The notes: generated from the sequence alone by a model not told the origin. Shown: positions 9,559 to 19,965, counted from the stretch's first letter. The stretch: DNA of 64,000 nucleotides from Niameybacter massiliensis (GCF_001282685.1 NZ_LN875035.1:3228411-3292410), one strand, 5' to 3'. Numbers and translations are program-made.

Positions 9559-12500
9559 TTAATCCGCTGTTTTTGGTACTACTACACATTCAGAACCCAC
9601 AACCATCTTGAGCTCCTGTACAACTTTATCATTAATTATAATATTGTATTTAGCCGGGAAAGCTTTTTTACTATGATCCTCTAATGATTCTACTATTATC
9701 TTTGTATTTCCAGGATATTTTGCAAAAATACTTAGTAACTTATTACGGACTTCTTGCGTACGTTTTGACTCATCTAAGCGAAGCAGTAAATGATCCGCTT
9801 CAGCTACAGGATTTAGTAATGCCTCTAATGTTGTCATATCATCTGCTAGTACGACTGCAGCTTCTTCTTCTTTAATTGAAATATGTCCTTTAATAATGAA
9901 TACATGTTCAGGATTAAGTTTCTCAAATTTTTCAAACTGATTTGGAAACACAATACATTCTAAGTTTCCAGTTGTATCTTCAATGGTTAAGAATGCCATT
10001 TTTTTATTCGTCTTTGTAAAAATTACTTTTTTCTCAGTCAGTAGCCCACCAACTACAACTTGTTGCCCATCTGTAAGCTTGTAATCTTGACTTACCTCTT
10101 CACTACCTTCTTCCTCTATTTCAAGGTCAACGGCATGATGACTAATATAACGTTCTAATTGATTATTTACTTTATCTAATGGGTGACCACTTAAATAGAT
10201 TCCCATAACTTCTTTTTCATAGTTCAAGATTTCTTTCATTTCAAACTCTGGAATATTAGGAAGATGGTCTTGATTTAAGCCTGACTCTTCTTCCTCTTCT
10301 CCACCTAAAGCAAAGAGATTGATTTGACCTTGAATATTATTCTTGCGGTTTGCTGCAATACCATCAGCTATTTGTTTATATGCTGCCATATACTGACTAC
10401 GTCTTCCACCAAAGTCATCAAAAGCACCTGCTAAAATCAAACTTTCTACACAGCGTTTATTGACATCTTTTGAATCCATTCGGTTATAGAAATCTGTAAG
10501 ACTTTTAAATGGGCCATTTTTATCCCGTTCTTCTACTATACGTTCTATCACACTACGTCCTACATTTTTGATAGCTGCTAATCCGTACATGATTTTATTA
10601 CCTTTTGTACTAAAATAAGCGTACCCTTCATTAATATGAGGCGCTACTACTTCTATGCCTAGTTTTTTACAACTATCAATATACTGTCTTACTTTCGGTG
10701 TGACATCCATAATAGATGTCATAAGAGCAGCCATAAATTCTACTTTATAATACGTTTTTAAGTAGGCTGTTTGATAAGCTACTACAGCATAACAAGCCGC
10801 ATGAGATTTGTTGAAGGCATATTTCGCAAAGTCAATCATATCATCAAAAATTTGATTGGCTACATCTTGTGGAATACCATTTGCAACAGCACCTGGTACC
10901 TCCCCCCCATCACCATTCAAGAAGATTTCACGTTCCTTTGCCATCACATCTGTTTTCTTTTTCCCCATAGCACGACGTAGTAAGTCACTTCGTCCTAAGC
11001 TATAACCTGCAAGATCTCTTACAATTTGCATTACCTGTTCTTGGTACACAATACAACCATAAGTATTTTCTAAGATTGGTTCTAGAGCTGGATGAGTATA
11101 AGTAATACGTTCTTTATCACGTTTTCCTTCTACGTACTTAGGTATAAAGTCCATTGGACCTGGACGGTATAAGGATACCCCCGCAATAATATCTTCTAAG
11201 TTCTCTGGACAAAGTTCTTTCATGAAAGACTTCATTCCTGCACTTTCTAACTGGAAGATCCCTTCTGTATTTCCTGAAGCAATCATTTGATATACTTTTG
11301 GATCTTCATAGTCTATAGTGTGCACATCGATCTCTACACCATGATTTTGTTTAACAAGCTTAACTGCATTATCAATAACAGTCAGAGTTCTAAGTCCTAA
11401 GAAGTCCATCTTCAGTAGGCCAAGCTCTTCTAATGTAGTCATTGGATATTGAGTTGTTACCGCACCATCACTGGCACTGAGTGGTACATACTCTACTACT
11501 GGTTTTTTAGAGATTACAACCCCAGCGGCATGAGTTGAAGAGTGACGTGGAAGACCTTCTAGCTTAAGGGCTGTATTAATAAGATAAGCTACTTTTTCAT
11601 CTGCCTTATAAAGGTCATCTAGCTCATTGTTCATGTCTAGTGCCTTTGTAATGGTCATCTTAAGCTCATTAGGAATCATTTTGGCAATGCGGTCTACTTC
11701 TGGATAAGGCATATTAATGGCACGGCCTACATCCCTTATAACCGCTTTAGCAGACATGGTTCCAAAAGTTACAATCTGTGCTACACGTTCTTCACCATAC
11801 TTACGAATAACATAGTCGATAACTTCTTGACGTCTCTCATAGCAGAAGTCGATATCGATATCAGGCATGCTGACACGTTCTGGATTTAAAAAACGTTCAA
11901 AGAGTAAGCTATATTTAATCGGATCAATATCTGTAATTTCTAGTGTATAAGCTACAATGCTTCCTGCTGCTGACCCACGTCCTGGCCCAACTGGAATATC
12001 ATTTCTTTTTGCATATTTAATAAAGTCACTTACAATAAGGAAATAATCTACAAATCCCATTTGAATAATGACATCTAATTCATATTCTAAGCGCTCGCGA
12101 AGTTCATCATTCACTTCTTCATAGCGCTCTTCTAGACCTTCAAAGCAAAGTCTTCTTAAATAGTCCTTTGGTTCTTCATCCGTAGGCACATCAAAGCTTG
12201 GTAATTTCAGATCATGGAATTCAAAGCTTACATTACAGCGCTCAGCAATAGCTACTGTATTTTGAAGGGCCTCTTTTGCATATGGGAAGAGGTCATACAT
12301 TTGCTCAGGGCTCTTTAAGTAATATTGCCCCCCTTCATAAATCATACGATCATCATCCATCATGGTCTTTCCTGTCTGAATACAAAGAAGGACTTCATGT
12401 GGGTTCGCATCTTCTTCTAAAATATAGTGAACGTCATTAGTTGCTACCATTGGCAATCCTGTTTCTTCCGCTAAGCACATAGTCAACTGATTGACTTTAG

Positions 12501-13050
12501 CTTGTTGCTTCATACCATGGTCTTGAAGTTCTAAATAGAAGTTATCTTTACCCATAATTTCACTATAAAGTAAAGCTTGAGATTTTGCCTTTTCATAGTT
12601 ATCTTCTAAAAGAGGCCTTGAAACGGGTCCAGCTAAACACGCACCGAGTGCAATAAGCCCCTCATTGTGTTCTCTTAAAAGGTCAACATCTATACGTGGC
12701 TTACGATAGAATCCTTCCGTAAAGCCTTGTGATACCATTTTAATAAGGTTTTGATATCCGGTATTATTTTTTGCAAGTAACACTAAGTGATTGTATCTTC
12801 CATCTTCTTTTTCTTTATCAAATCGTGTTCTAGGAGAAACATACACTTCACAACCAATAATAGGCTTAACCCCTATATCTAACGCTGCTTTATAAAAATC
12901 AATAGCACCATACATAACCCCATGGTCTGTAATGGCTAATGACTCCATCCCTAGTTCTTTTGCTTTTTTAAGTAAATCTTTAATTTTTGCCGATCCATCT
13001 AACAAACTATATTCAGTATGTACATGGAGATGGGTAAATGGTTGATTCAT
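9559..13050 (-). CDS. dnaE: DNA polymerase III alpha subunit
   Basis: A 1163-residue replicative polymerase of the DnaE class. The N-terminal PHP domain (HLHVHTEYSLLDG at about 7-19, ITDHGVM, and further His/Asp residues) is followed by the palm and fingers, with the catalytic aspartates in MPDIDIDFCYERR near residue 400 and the glycine loop GPGRGSAAGS before it. A helix-hairpin-helix and an OB-fold (about residues 985-1065) lie near the C-terminus. Full length for the family. In Firmicutes DnaE usually works beside PolC, which is not in this window. The ATG at 13050 has GAAAGGAGG upstream. The 148 bases to pfkA contain no clear terminator, but a TATAAT-like -10 near 9514 suggests pfkA can also be transcribed independently. 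Confidence 0.97.
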   Translation of the reverse strand: MNQPFTHLHVHTEYSLLDGSAKIKDLLKKAKELGMESLAITDHGVMYGAIDFYKAALDIGVKPIIGCEVYVSPRTRFDKEKEDGRYNHLVLLAKNNTGYQNLIKMVSQGFTEGFYRKPRIDVDLLREHNEGLIALGACLAGPVSRPLLEDNYEKAKSQALLYSEIMGKDNFYLELQDHGMKQQAKVNQLTMCLAEETGLPMVATNDVHYILEEDANPHEVLLCIQTGKTMMDDDRMIYEGGQYYLKSPEQMYDLFPYAKEALQNTVAIAERCNVSFEFHDLKLPSFDVPTDEEPKDYLRRLCFEGLEERYEEVNDELRERLEYELDVIIQMGFVDYFLIVSDFIKYAKRNDIPVGPGRGSAAGSIVAYTLEITDIDPIKYSLLFERFLNPERVSMPDIDIDFCYERRQEVIDYVIRKYGEERVAQIVTFGTMSAKAVIRDVGRAINMPYPEVDRIAKMIPNELKMTITKALDMNNELDDLYKADEKVAYLINTALKLEGLPRHSSTHAAGVVISKKPVVEYVPLSASDGAVTTQYPMTTLEELGLLKMDFLGLRTLTVIDNAVKLVKQNHGVEIDVHTIDYEDPKVYQMIASGNTEGIFQLESAGMKSFMKELCPENLEDIIAGVSLYRPGPMDFIPKYVEGKRDKERITYTHPALEPILENTYGCIVYQEQVMQIVRDLAGYSLGRSDLLRRAMGKKKTDVMAKEREIFLNGDGGEVPGAVANGIPQDVANQIFDDMIDFAKYAFNKSHAACYAVVAYQTAYLKTYYKVEFMAALMTSIMDVTPKVRQYIDSCKKLGIEVVAPHINEGYAYFSTKGNKIMYGLAAIKNVGRSVIERIVEERDKNGPFKSLTDFYNRMDSKDVNKRCVESLILAGAFDDFGGRRSQYMAAYKQIADGIAANRKNNIQGQINLFALGGEEEEESGLNQDHLPNIPEFEMKEILNYEKEVMGIYLSGHPLDKVNNQLERYISHHAVDLEIEEEGSEEVSQDYKLTDGQQVVVGGLLTEKKVIFTKTNKKMAFLTIEDTTGNLECIVFPNQFEKFEKLNPEHVFIIKGHISIKEEEAAVVLADDMTTLEALLNPVAEADHLLLRLDESKRTQEVRNKLLSIFAKYPGNTKIIVESLEDHSKKAFPAKYNIIINDKVVQELKMVVGSECVVVPKTAD

Positions 13051-13169
13051 AAGAGCCTCCTTTCACTTTATAACTCGTGCTCTTTTATATTAAATATATC
13101 TTTTAATTTCTTGAATTTAAAGGATAAGCTTATTATAGCATTTTTTATAATATCCTAATAGCAAAGTCC

Positions 13170-13215
13170 CTTAAAAAGAAGTAAGGATCGTCAAAAAACG
13201 ATCCTTACTTCTTTA
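13170..13215 (-). terminator. terminator of the sigma-factor gene
   Basis: A 17-base perfect inverted repeat (AAAGAAGTAAGGATCGT and its complement) just past the sigma gene stop, followed on the minus strand by TTTTTAAGG. Confidence 0.9.
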
Positions 13216-13231
13216 TTACTTGATAAATTAT

Positions 13232-14878
13232 TTATTTACTTACCATAATCCAAGTTCCTTCTGCACATATAGGATTTGGAGGTGTACTTAAAATCCCTCT
13301 TTGTATACACCCCTCTACAACCCAATCCATCAATCTTAATTGTGTCATTGTTACAAACATCTTATATTCATTCAAAAGATGCTTGGGTACAAGCTTTTTA
13401 ATAAGTGGATAGAGATCATCTACCGTCTCCTCTACTAAGTCTTTTAGCTCTTCTTGTATTTTATAAGATAGCTCATAAAACTTTTGCTCATCCTTTGTGT
13501 TCATCACTAAAACTTTAGGATATAAATACCCTTCCTTAATCTTTAAATAACCCGCTTCAATAGCTTTTGCTGCAACTTCTTGCTCTTGCTTAGATAATTC
13601 ATCACGCTTTATACCCTCTATTGCCTGTAAAGTTAATAATAATTGCTGATCATTAGCTATATCATGCCCACAAGCAAAATGTTTATCTAGACGTGTTCCA
13701 TAGATATTTTGGCACTTCACCATCTTATAGCCACATACATTATAAGCCATTATGCCATCTGAGCCATAGAACCCCTCATATATACTCCCCTTACTGTCGC
13801 CCACTTCTCCACATGTAATATATTTTTCTTGTCTTTCTTCAATATGACTGAAATATTGTTTTTTTAGGCACTTACTTACTTGTTCCGCATATCTCCAAAA
13901 CATCATGGAAATAAGAGACCATGCCACAAAAGATAGGTCTACCTGTTTATTTAGGAAAGGAAAATCTAAAATTTCTTTTTCATTCTTCTTTAGATAGGCG
14001 CCAATCTTCTCCACAAAATAATCAACTTTTGGTTGGTACATTTGATTAACTTGTTCTATCCCTGTTTTTTCTACCATTATAAAGTTGGCAATATATTTTC
14101 CATTCTCTGTTTTTCTTAATAATCCATATTCTCCATTTGCTCCTGCGCATTGAATCTCTAATTCTTCCTCTATAAAAGGCATTGGTACATTTAAAATGTC
14201 TGCTAGTTCTTTTGCACTACGTGGTATATCTTTGCAAAGATATATCAAATTTTGTGAGAACATGCGCTCTGCCTTTACTGTTGGATCATTTCCAATAGGA
14301 CTTCCTGTCCCCATAAAATCAATATGAATAGGTTGTAAAGTTAAATCTCTGCTTTCCATCTTCTCTACCTCTTTCTTAATTGTATTGCGGGCTGAGAACA
14401 AACGTTGTTTAACTGTGGTTTCTGTAAGACTAAGTTTGGCTGCAATTTCAGACACTTTCATCTCATCTAGATAATACATAATCATAACATCACGGTACAA
14501 TTTAGAAAGGAAGCCTATCTCCCTTTTAATCTTTGTATATTGGCTACGATCTTCCTGATTTTCCATATACTCTTCAATAGAATGTGTTAGCATGCTTGTA
14601 CATTCATTCTCACTGTAGGACTCCATACTTATACGTTCTCTTTGCTTTCTACGTTTTTCACAGTAGTCTGCATAGGTATGGTGAGCTATTGTCCATACAT
14701 AGCTATTGAAGTTTTCAATTTCGCTTACTTGATTTATACCTTTTAAAATCCTTAGAACAATATCCGAGCATAAGTCTTCTGCTTCTTCTGAATGATTACA
14801 TCTCTTATAGGCAAATCCGTATAGTTTATCTAGAAAAAGTTTGTCTTCTATTTGTTTTCTTACGTTTTCTGTTCTCAT
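13232..14878 (-). CDS. ECF-like sigma-70 family factor with a ~370-residue C-terminal extension
   Basis: The first about 180 residues are an RNA polymerase sigma factor: region 2 (LYGFAYKRCNHSEEAEDLCSDI and NFNSYVWTIAHHTYADYCEKRRKQR, about 15-90) and region 4 with a helix-turn-helix (MYYLDEMKVSEIAAKLSLTETTVKQRLFSARNTIKKEV, about 130-170). The remaining about 370 residues have no family I recognise. They include a probable second winged-helix (SAKELADILNVPMPFIEEEL, about 220-245) and several Cys/His residues (KCLKKQYFSH, ITCGE, FACGHD). Ordinary ECF sigmas are about 160-200 residues, so the extension probably senses a signal in cis. The ATG at 14878 follows GAGGGG; the frame extends to a TTG at 14890 without a ribosome site. 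No anti-sigma gene is adjacent. Confidence 0.8.
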   Translation of the reverse strand: MRTENVRKQIEDKLFLDKLYGFAYKRCNHSEEAEDLCSDIVLRILKGINQVSEIENFNSYVWTIAHHTYADYCEKRRKQRERISMESYSENECTSMLTHSIEEYMENQEDRSQYTKIKREIGFLSKLYRDVMIMYYLDEMKVSEIAAKLSLTETTVKQRLFSARNTIKKEVEKMESRDLTLQPIHIDFMGTGSPIGNDPTVKAERMFSQNLIYLCKDIPRSAKELADILNVPMPFIEEELEIQCAGANGEYGLLRKTENGKYIANFIMVEKTGIEQVNQMYQPKVDYFVEKIGAYLKKNEKEILDFPFLNKQVDLSFVAWSLISMMFWRYAEQVSKCLKKQYFSHIEERQEKYITCGEVGDSKGSIYEGFYGSDGIMAYNVCGYKMVKCQNIYGTRLDKHFACGHDIANDQQLLLTLQAIEGIKRDELSKQEQEVAAKAIEAGYLKIKEGYLYPKVLVMNTKDEQKFYELSYKIQEELKDLVEETVDDLYPLIKKLVPKHLLNEYKMFVTMTQLRLMDWVVEGCIQRGILSTPPNPICAEGTWIMVSK

Positions 14879-14989
14879 AATTCCCCTCAATTTAATTTTC
14901 TTTCACTTGTATAGTCGGTAGAAAATATATCTGGTTAGCACCTTACCCTAAATTTTATTATTTTTTATATGATATTACCTGTATATAAG

Positions 14990-15036
14990 AAAAAGCCTAG
15001 AGCAATAAGTCATCTTATTGTCTAAGCTTTCCCCAA
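14990..15036 (-). terminator. terminator-like hairpin in the leader of the sigma-factor gene
   Basis: AAAGC-CTAGA-GCAATAAG pairs with CTTATTG-TCTAAG-CTTT (one mismatch, one bulge). On the minus strand it is followed by TTTTTCTTATA. No minus-strand gene lies upstream of it before the divergent kinase gene, so it sits inside the 5' leader of the sigma gene or ends a short RNA that begins near a TATAAT-like box around 15080. The rest of the 14891-15222 gap holds the kinase promoter region, with no further gene that I can see. Confidence 0.55.
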
Positions 15037-15222
15037 ACCGTGTTCCATTAACAGTTCTAATTTGTCCTAGCCTATTATAACCTAAAGTTGTGCCTATGAC
15101 TATATGTAAAATCATACTTTTTCATTTTCCGACATTTGCGTGGTCCGTATACCTTTTTACAAATATGGTTTATATTAAAGGAAGCTATATTGATCTTTCA
15201 TTTCATATAAGGAGTTTTTATC

Positions 15223-16239
15223 ATGCATTTTCTTGATTTCATACGTACTAAACTTTGGACTTTACTCATTTATATAGGTCTTATGCTCTTTACAAGTTTA
15301 TTTTTTGTTGTTATGCATCTACCTTTATATTCCATTATTTTCTTTAATTTAATTTTTCTTGTAGCTTATACTACTTTATTACTTCATGAATTTTCCAAGA
15401 AATCTAGTTATTACAATAATGTCCTAGATGAACTAGAGCTTCTTGATCAAAAGTATCTCTTATCAGAAGTTATTTCTGAACCTGACTTTCTAGAAGGTAG
15501 ATTGCTTTACACTATCTTGAAATCTACAAATAAATCTATGAATGATAGAATTGACTATTATCAAAAACTTCAATCTGAATACGAAGAATACATTGAGCTT
15601 TGGATTCATGAAATTAAAACGCCTATTGCTTCTGCTAAACTTATTGCCCAAAATCATAGAACACCTGAAATCCGTAGTATGGATGAAGAAATTGATAAGA
15701 TTAATAACTTTATAGAACAGGTTCTCTTTTATTCTAGGAGCCATTTAACTGAGAAAGACTATATTATTAAAGCTTTATCTCTAAAAAAAATAATTAATAC
15801 TGTCATTAAAAAGTATTCTAAGACTTTTATTTCTCTTCCTATTACATTGGAGCTAAATATTCCTGACTATACAATCTATAGTGATTCTAAATGGGTCGAG
15901 TTTATGCTGAGCCAAATTATTAGTAACGCTGTTAAATACTTAGATAAGCCTCATAAAATCATCTCTATTTCTGCTATTGAAAAGGAAAACAGTATTCATC
16001 TTACTATCCAAGATAACGGGGTAGGTATACCAGAAAGCGACTTGCGTCGTGTCTTTGACAAAGGCTTTACAGGTGAAAATGGGCGTAAATACGGAAAGTC
16101 TACAGGTATCGGACTTTATCTGTGTCATACACTTGCCAACAAGCTTGGACTAAGTCTCTCACTTACTTCTACTTTATCACAAGGTACTACTGTCACTCTT
16201 ATCTTTCCCAAAAGTAAAATGCACCTTCTAGAAAGCTAA
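15223..16239 (+). CDS. BceS-type sensor histidine kinase (intramembrane sensing)
   Basis: A 338-residue membrane kinase. Two transmembrane helices (about 12-31 and 35-55) with almost no loop between them are the hallmark of intramembrane-sensing kinases, which read the state of a partner BceAB transporter and not an external ligand. The phosphorylated His is H129 in ELWIHEIKTPIAS. The ATPase domain shows the N box QIISNAVKYL (N235), G1 DNGVGIP (264-270) and G2 GKSTGIGLYL (291-300). The ATG at 15223 has AAGGAG upstream. A matching transporter lies downstream, but the expected response regulator gene is not next to it; the best candidate is at 20891-21556 on the other strand. Confidence 0.92.
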   Translation: MHFLDFIRTKLWTLLIYIGLMLFTSLFFVVMHLPLYSIIFFNLIFLVAYTTLLLHEFSKKSSYYNNVLDELELLDQKYLLSEVISEPDFLEGRLLYTILKSTNKSMNDRIDYYQKLQSEYEEYIELWIHEIKTPIASAKLIAQNHRTPEIRSMDEEIDKINNFIEQVLFYSRSHLTEKDYIIKALSLKKIINTVIKKYSKTFISLPITLELNIPDYTIYSDSKWVEFMLSQIISNAVKYLDKPHKIISISAIEKENSIHLTIQDNGVGIPESDLRRVFDKGFTGENGRKYGKSTGIGLYLCHTLANKLGLSLSLTSTLSQGTTVTLIFPKSKMHLLES

Positions 16240-16261
16240 CTTACAAATTTGTAAGTTAGCT
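16234..16261 (+). terminator. perfect 28-base palindrome at the end of the kinase gene
   Basis: AGCTAACTTACAAA followed directly by its reverse complement overlaps the kinase stop codon. There is no long T-run after it, so it may slow or process the transcript before the TraX-like gene rather than end it fully. Confidence 0.5.
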
Positions 16262-16342
16262 GTTAGTCTAATCTATCGCAACTTCTTTTAGACTTCTGTA
16301 TGATAAATCTATCTTAACGAACTCATTACGGAGGTATTCAAA

Positions 16343-17167
16343 ATGGATTTTATTAAAAAAGGCCTAACTGGCTTTGATCTTAAATTACTCGCACTTATTT
16401 TTATGACATTTGACCACATTCAACAAATGCTTATAGGGATTATCCCTATCCCATTTTGGTTTGGAATTATTGGGCGTATTTCTGCACCTATCTTTATTTT
16501 CATGGTTGCTGAAGGTATGTACCACACTCGTAACCGCATGAAATACATGAGCCGCTTATATATAGCCTCTATAGGTATGGCACTCCTTAACAACCTTGCC
16601 AACACCTATTTCCCTATGCCAAATGGTGGTATGATTATCAATAATATTTTCGCAACGATGTTCCTTATCACCTTCTTTATCCACTTTGGTGAAAAAACTA
16701 TTGTTGCTTTTAAAGAACACAAGCTCGGTCAAGGACTTCTTAACCTCCTTGCTATACTCACTCCTATTCTTGCTTCTTTCATTGTTTTGATGAGTATGGA
16801 AACTCTACCACTTTGGGTACTTAGGATTGTACTTGTAGCCATTCCTTTACCTTTATTAGTAGAAGGTGGTATTCTTTGGATTGCATTAGGTATTGGTTTC
16901 TATTTATGCCATAACAATAAAAAACATATGGGACTTTTCTATACTGTTTTCTGTATCATTACCTTCTATCTGACAACAGGTATGATACTCTCAGTAGAAA
17001 ACCTATTTTATATTAATTACCAATGGCTTATGATTTTAGCTCTACCTTTTCTTCTTCTTTATAATGGCCAAAAAGGAAAAGGTATGCGTTCTTTCTTCTA
17101 TATCTACTACCCAGCTCACCTCTATATCTTACTCGGTGTAGCTTATCTTATAAACGGATTCAAATAG
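16343..17167 (+). CDS. TraX-family membrane protein
   Basis: A 274-residue polytopic membrane protein (about eight hydrophobic segments). The N-terminal signature FDLKLLALIFMTFDHI and the C-terminal YIYYPAHLYILLGVAYLI are those of the TraX family. TraX of plasmid F acetylates conjugative pilin, and chromosomal relatives are thought to be acyl/acetyltransferase-like; what this copy modifies is not known. GGAGG lies upstream of the ATG. It sits nine bases before the BceA-type ATPase gene and so is cotranscribed with a peptide-resistance transporter. That suggests, as an inference, a cell-envelope modification linked to antimicrobial peptide defence. No conjugation genes are nearby. Confidence 0.85.
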   Translation: MDFIKKGLTGFDLKLLALIFMTFDHIQQMLIGIIPIPFWFGIIGRISAPIFIFMVAEGMYHTRNRMKYMSRLYIASIGMALLNNLANTYFPMPNGGMIINNIFATMFLITFFIHFGEKTIVAFKEHKLGQGLLNLLAILTPILASFIVLMSMETLPLWVLRIVLVAIPLPLLVEGGILWIALGIGFYLCHNNKKHMGLFYTVFCIITFYLTTGMILSVENLFYINYQWLMILALPFLLLYNGQKGKGMRSFFYIYYPAHLYILLGVAYLINGFK

Positions 17168-17176
17168 GAGGCTTTT

Positions 17177-17944
17177 ATGGAAAAACTATTAAGTGTACAA
17201 CAAATCCAAAAATATTATGGTTCTCGTGGTAATGTTACCAAAGCTCTAGACCATATTAACCTAGATGTAGACAAAGGAGAATTTGTAGCTATAATGGGGC
17301 CTTCAGGGAGTGGTAAAACCACTCTCCTTAACTGTATTTCAACAATCGATACCGTTACAAGCGGACATATCATTATAGACGAACAAGATATTACAACTCT
17401 TTCTCAAAAGAAGCTTGCTACCTTTCGTCGTAATCATCTAGGTTTTATCTTCCAAGATTTCAACCTACTTAATACCTTAACTGCATTTGAAAATATTGCA
17501 CTTGCACTCACTATTCAAAAAGTAAATCCTAAGGAAATTGAAGAGCGTATCCATACATTAGCTACTCAACTAGGTATTACCAATATCCTCTCTAAATATC
17601 CTTATGAGCTTTCTGGTGGCCAAAAACAGCGTGTTGCTTGTGCGCGTGCCATCATCACACATCCATCTCTTATTTTAGCTGATGAGCCTACAGGTGCTCT
17701 TGATTCAAAATCTTCTAGGCTTCTTCTTGAAAGCTTAGAGTTTTTAAACACCAAACTTAACGCTACTATTATGATGGTTACTCATGATGCTTTTACAGCA
17801 AGCTATGCTAAGCGTATTCTCTTTATTAAAGATGGCAAAATCTTTACTGAGCTTATAAGAGGTAATAATAACCGCAAAGACTTCTTTAATCGTATTATAG
17901 AGGTCGTAACCCTTCTCGGAGGTGACACCCACAATGTTCTTTAA
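17177..17944 (+). CDS. BceA-type ABC transporter ATPase
   Basis: A 255-residue ATPase of the lipoprotein/antimicrobial-peptide (MacB/Bce) subfamily. Walker A is GPSGSGKTT (41-49), the signature is ELSGGQKQR near residue 143 and Walker B is [12 protein letters not shown] near 166, with the H-loop in MVTHD. It should power removal of peptide antibiotics from their lipid targets together with the large permease encoded immediately downstream. The ATG at 17177 follows TAGGAG. Its last 11 bases overlap the start of the permease gene, so the two are translationally coupled. The extra C-terminal tail (about 20 residues after the usual end) is the part that overlaps. Confidence 0.94.
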   Translation: MEKLLSVQQIQKYYGSRGNVTKALDHINLDVDKGEFVAIMGPSGSGKTTLLNCISTIDTVTSGHIIIDEQDITTLSQKKLATFRRNHLGFIFQDFNLLNTLTAFENIALALTIQKVNPKEIEERIHTLATQLGITNILSKYPYELSGGQKQRVACARAIITHPSLILADEPTGALDSKSSRLLLESLEFLNTKLNATIMMVTHDAFTASYAKRILFIKDGKIFTELIRGNNNRKDFFNRIIEVVTLLGGDTHNVL

Positions 17945-19943
17945 ACTCTCTTTACGTAATGCTAAACGTAGTTTTAAGGATTATATGATTTATTTCCTAA
18001 CACTAACATTTGGTGTATGCATTTTTTATATGTTTAATGCATTAGATGCTCAACAAGCTATGTTGGAGATTACTACTTCTAAATTAGAAATCATCAAGAA
18101 TCTCTCACAACTTATGGGGATTATTTCTATATTTGTAGCATTTATCTTAGGCTTTCTCATGATCTATGCTAACCACTTCCTCATTAGACGACGCAAAAAG
18201 GAGTTAGGTCTTTACCTGACTTTAGGCATGAATCGTCACACTGTTAACTTCTTACTGGTTATAGAGTCTTTGATTATTGCTATCTTTGCTCTTATAAGTG
18301 GGTTAGTTTTAGGTACCTTTTTGTCTCACGGATTATCTATTGTGACAGCACAACTCTTTGCCGTAGACTTAAAGTCTTTTACCTTTATTTTCTCTACCAG
18401 TGCTGCTTGCAAGTCTATTGTATTCTTTGCAATACTTTTTGCTATAGTTATTATTTTCAATACTATTAGCATTGCAAAATATAAACTGATTGATCTCTTA
18501 CAAGGAGAAAAGAAAAATGAAACTTTAAAAATGCTTAATTTCCCCCTAGCATGCTTCTTCTTTATTCTTTCTCTTGTCATTTTAGTAATTGCTTATACCT
18601 TGGCAAGCATTAATGGACTTCGCTCTTTTGATACAAGCTTACTTAGTGCCATTCTCCTTGGTTGTATAGGAACTTATTTATTCTTTTATTCTATAGCTGG
18701 AATTGCATCTAAGCTCTGTATTAAATACAAAACCTTTTACTATAAAAATATTAATCTTTTTATTGTGAATCAAGTGATGAGTAAAATTAAAACACATCAT
18801 ATTTCCATGAGTGTTATTTGCCTTATGCTTTTCTTTACAATTGGCGTACTCTCTACAGGACTTAGCATGAGCAAAACACTTACTTCTACTCTAGAGGCTA
18901 CAACACCTTATGATGCCACCTTATATGTGTGGGGTGAGGAAGACCAGGAGTCTCTCATCAAGCAACTTGAAAGCTATAACTTTCCTCTTAATGATGTTGC
19001 AAAGGAATATCTAGAGTTTAACCTTTACCAAGCACCCATTCATTATAGCGATCTATTTAATCAAGAAATTATGGCAACCTATAGCCACCTGTATAATTTT
19101 AACGAAGACCTTAATCTCACTGCTATTAAGCTTTCAGATTTCAATAAGGTACTTGAGTTACAAGGTGCTACCCCTATTACTTTAAATACCAATGAATATG
19201 CGATTTCATCTAATGTAGATACCTATATTAATCTTTGTAAAGAACCCTTAGGACTTCAAAAGAAACTTACTATTGGTGGTCAAGATTTATCTCCAAAATA
19301 TAGAGACCCACTTAGCTACTCTCTTGAGAGCAGCTACTTTACAAGTAACCAACTCACTTTAGTTTTAAATGATGAGCTTTTAGTCAATGCACCTGTCTCT
19401 AGCATGTATTTAAATATTAATTTCTTTAATAACCAAGAAGAATGTGAAGCACTATTCACTCAATCTCTTGAAGATATAGGACATCATAATCCAGGTTTCT
19501 TTATACCCTATACAACTAAAATCAGTACCTATGAAACTTCTCTAGGATTATCTACAATCGTTACTTATATAGGTATCTATATCGGTTTTGTATTTTTAAT
19601 TGCTAGCGCAGCAATTCTTGCTCTCCAACAACTCCTTGAGATTACAGACCATACAGCCCACTACGAAATTCTCCGCAAACTGGGTGTACCTTATGATACC
19701 CTTAAACGCTCTCTATTCACTCAGATTGCCCTCTATTTCTTCGCTCCACTAAGTCTAGCCCTTGTACACTCAATAGTTGGACTTAATATTACTAATAACC
19801 TTATAGCCCAATTTGGTAGCCTCTCCTTAGGTGTTACAACCTTTATAACAGCCTTCTTCCTTGTTGTTATCTACGGTGGCTACTTCCTTACAACCTATAT
19901 CACCGCTAAAAATGTTATTTTAAATAATGGCTATGTTAGATAA
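17934..19943 (+). CDS. BceB-type ABC transporter permease
   Basis: A 669-residue FtsX-domain permease of the ten-helix BceB type. It begins [24 protein letters not shown], typical of the family. Helices 2-4 lie at about residues 55-165, and a large extracellular domain of about 200 residues (roughly 310-510) separates helices 7 and 8. This domain is thought to bind the peptide and talk to the sensor kinase. I start at the ATG at 17934, since the upstream GTG at 17922 lies inside the GGAGGTG ribosome site. With the kinase and ATPase it forms a peptide detection and resistance module. Confidence 0.93.
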   Translation: MFFKLSLRNAKRSFKDYMIYFLTLTFGVCIFYMFNALDAQQAMLEITTSKLEIIKNLSQLMGIISIFVAFILGFLMIYANHFLIRRRKKELGLYLTLGMNRHTVNFLLVIESLIIAIFALISGLVLGTFLSHGLSIVTAQLFAVDLKSFTFIFSTSAACKSIVFFAILFAIVIIFNTISIAKYKLIDLLQGEKKNETLKMLNFPLACFFFILSLVILVIAYTLASINGLRSFDTSLLSAILLGCIGTYLFFYSIAGIASKLCIKYKTFYYKNINLFIVNQVMSKIKTHHISMSVICLMLFFTIGVLSTGLSMSKTLTSTLEATTPYDATLYVWGEEDQESLIKQLESYNFPLNDVAKEYLEFNLYQAPIHYSDLFNQEIMATYSHLYNFNEDLNLTAIKLSDFNKVLELQGATPITLNTNEYAISSNVDTYINLCKEPLGLQKKLTIGGQDLSPKYRDPLSYSLESSYFTSNQLTLVLNDELLVNAPVSSMYLNINFFNNQEECEALFTQSLEDIGHHNPGFFIPYTTKISTYETSLGLSTIVTYIGIYIGFVFLIASAAILALQQLLEITDHTAHYEILRKLGVPYDTLKRSLFTQIALYFFAPLSLALVHSIVGLNITNNLIAQFGSLSLGVTTFITAFFLVVIYGGYFLTTYITAKNVILNNGYVR

Positions 19944-19965
19944 TATTGAGGATATAGCCGCATAT

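Noticed and set aside
16343-17167. TraX-like gene as a sign of a conjugative element
   Set aside because: No relaxase, coupling protein, pilus, integrase or attachment site is nearby; chromosomal TraX relatives are common.
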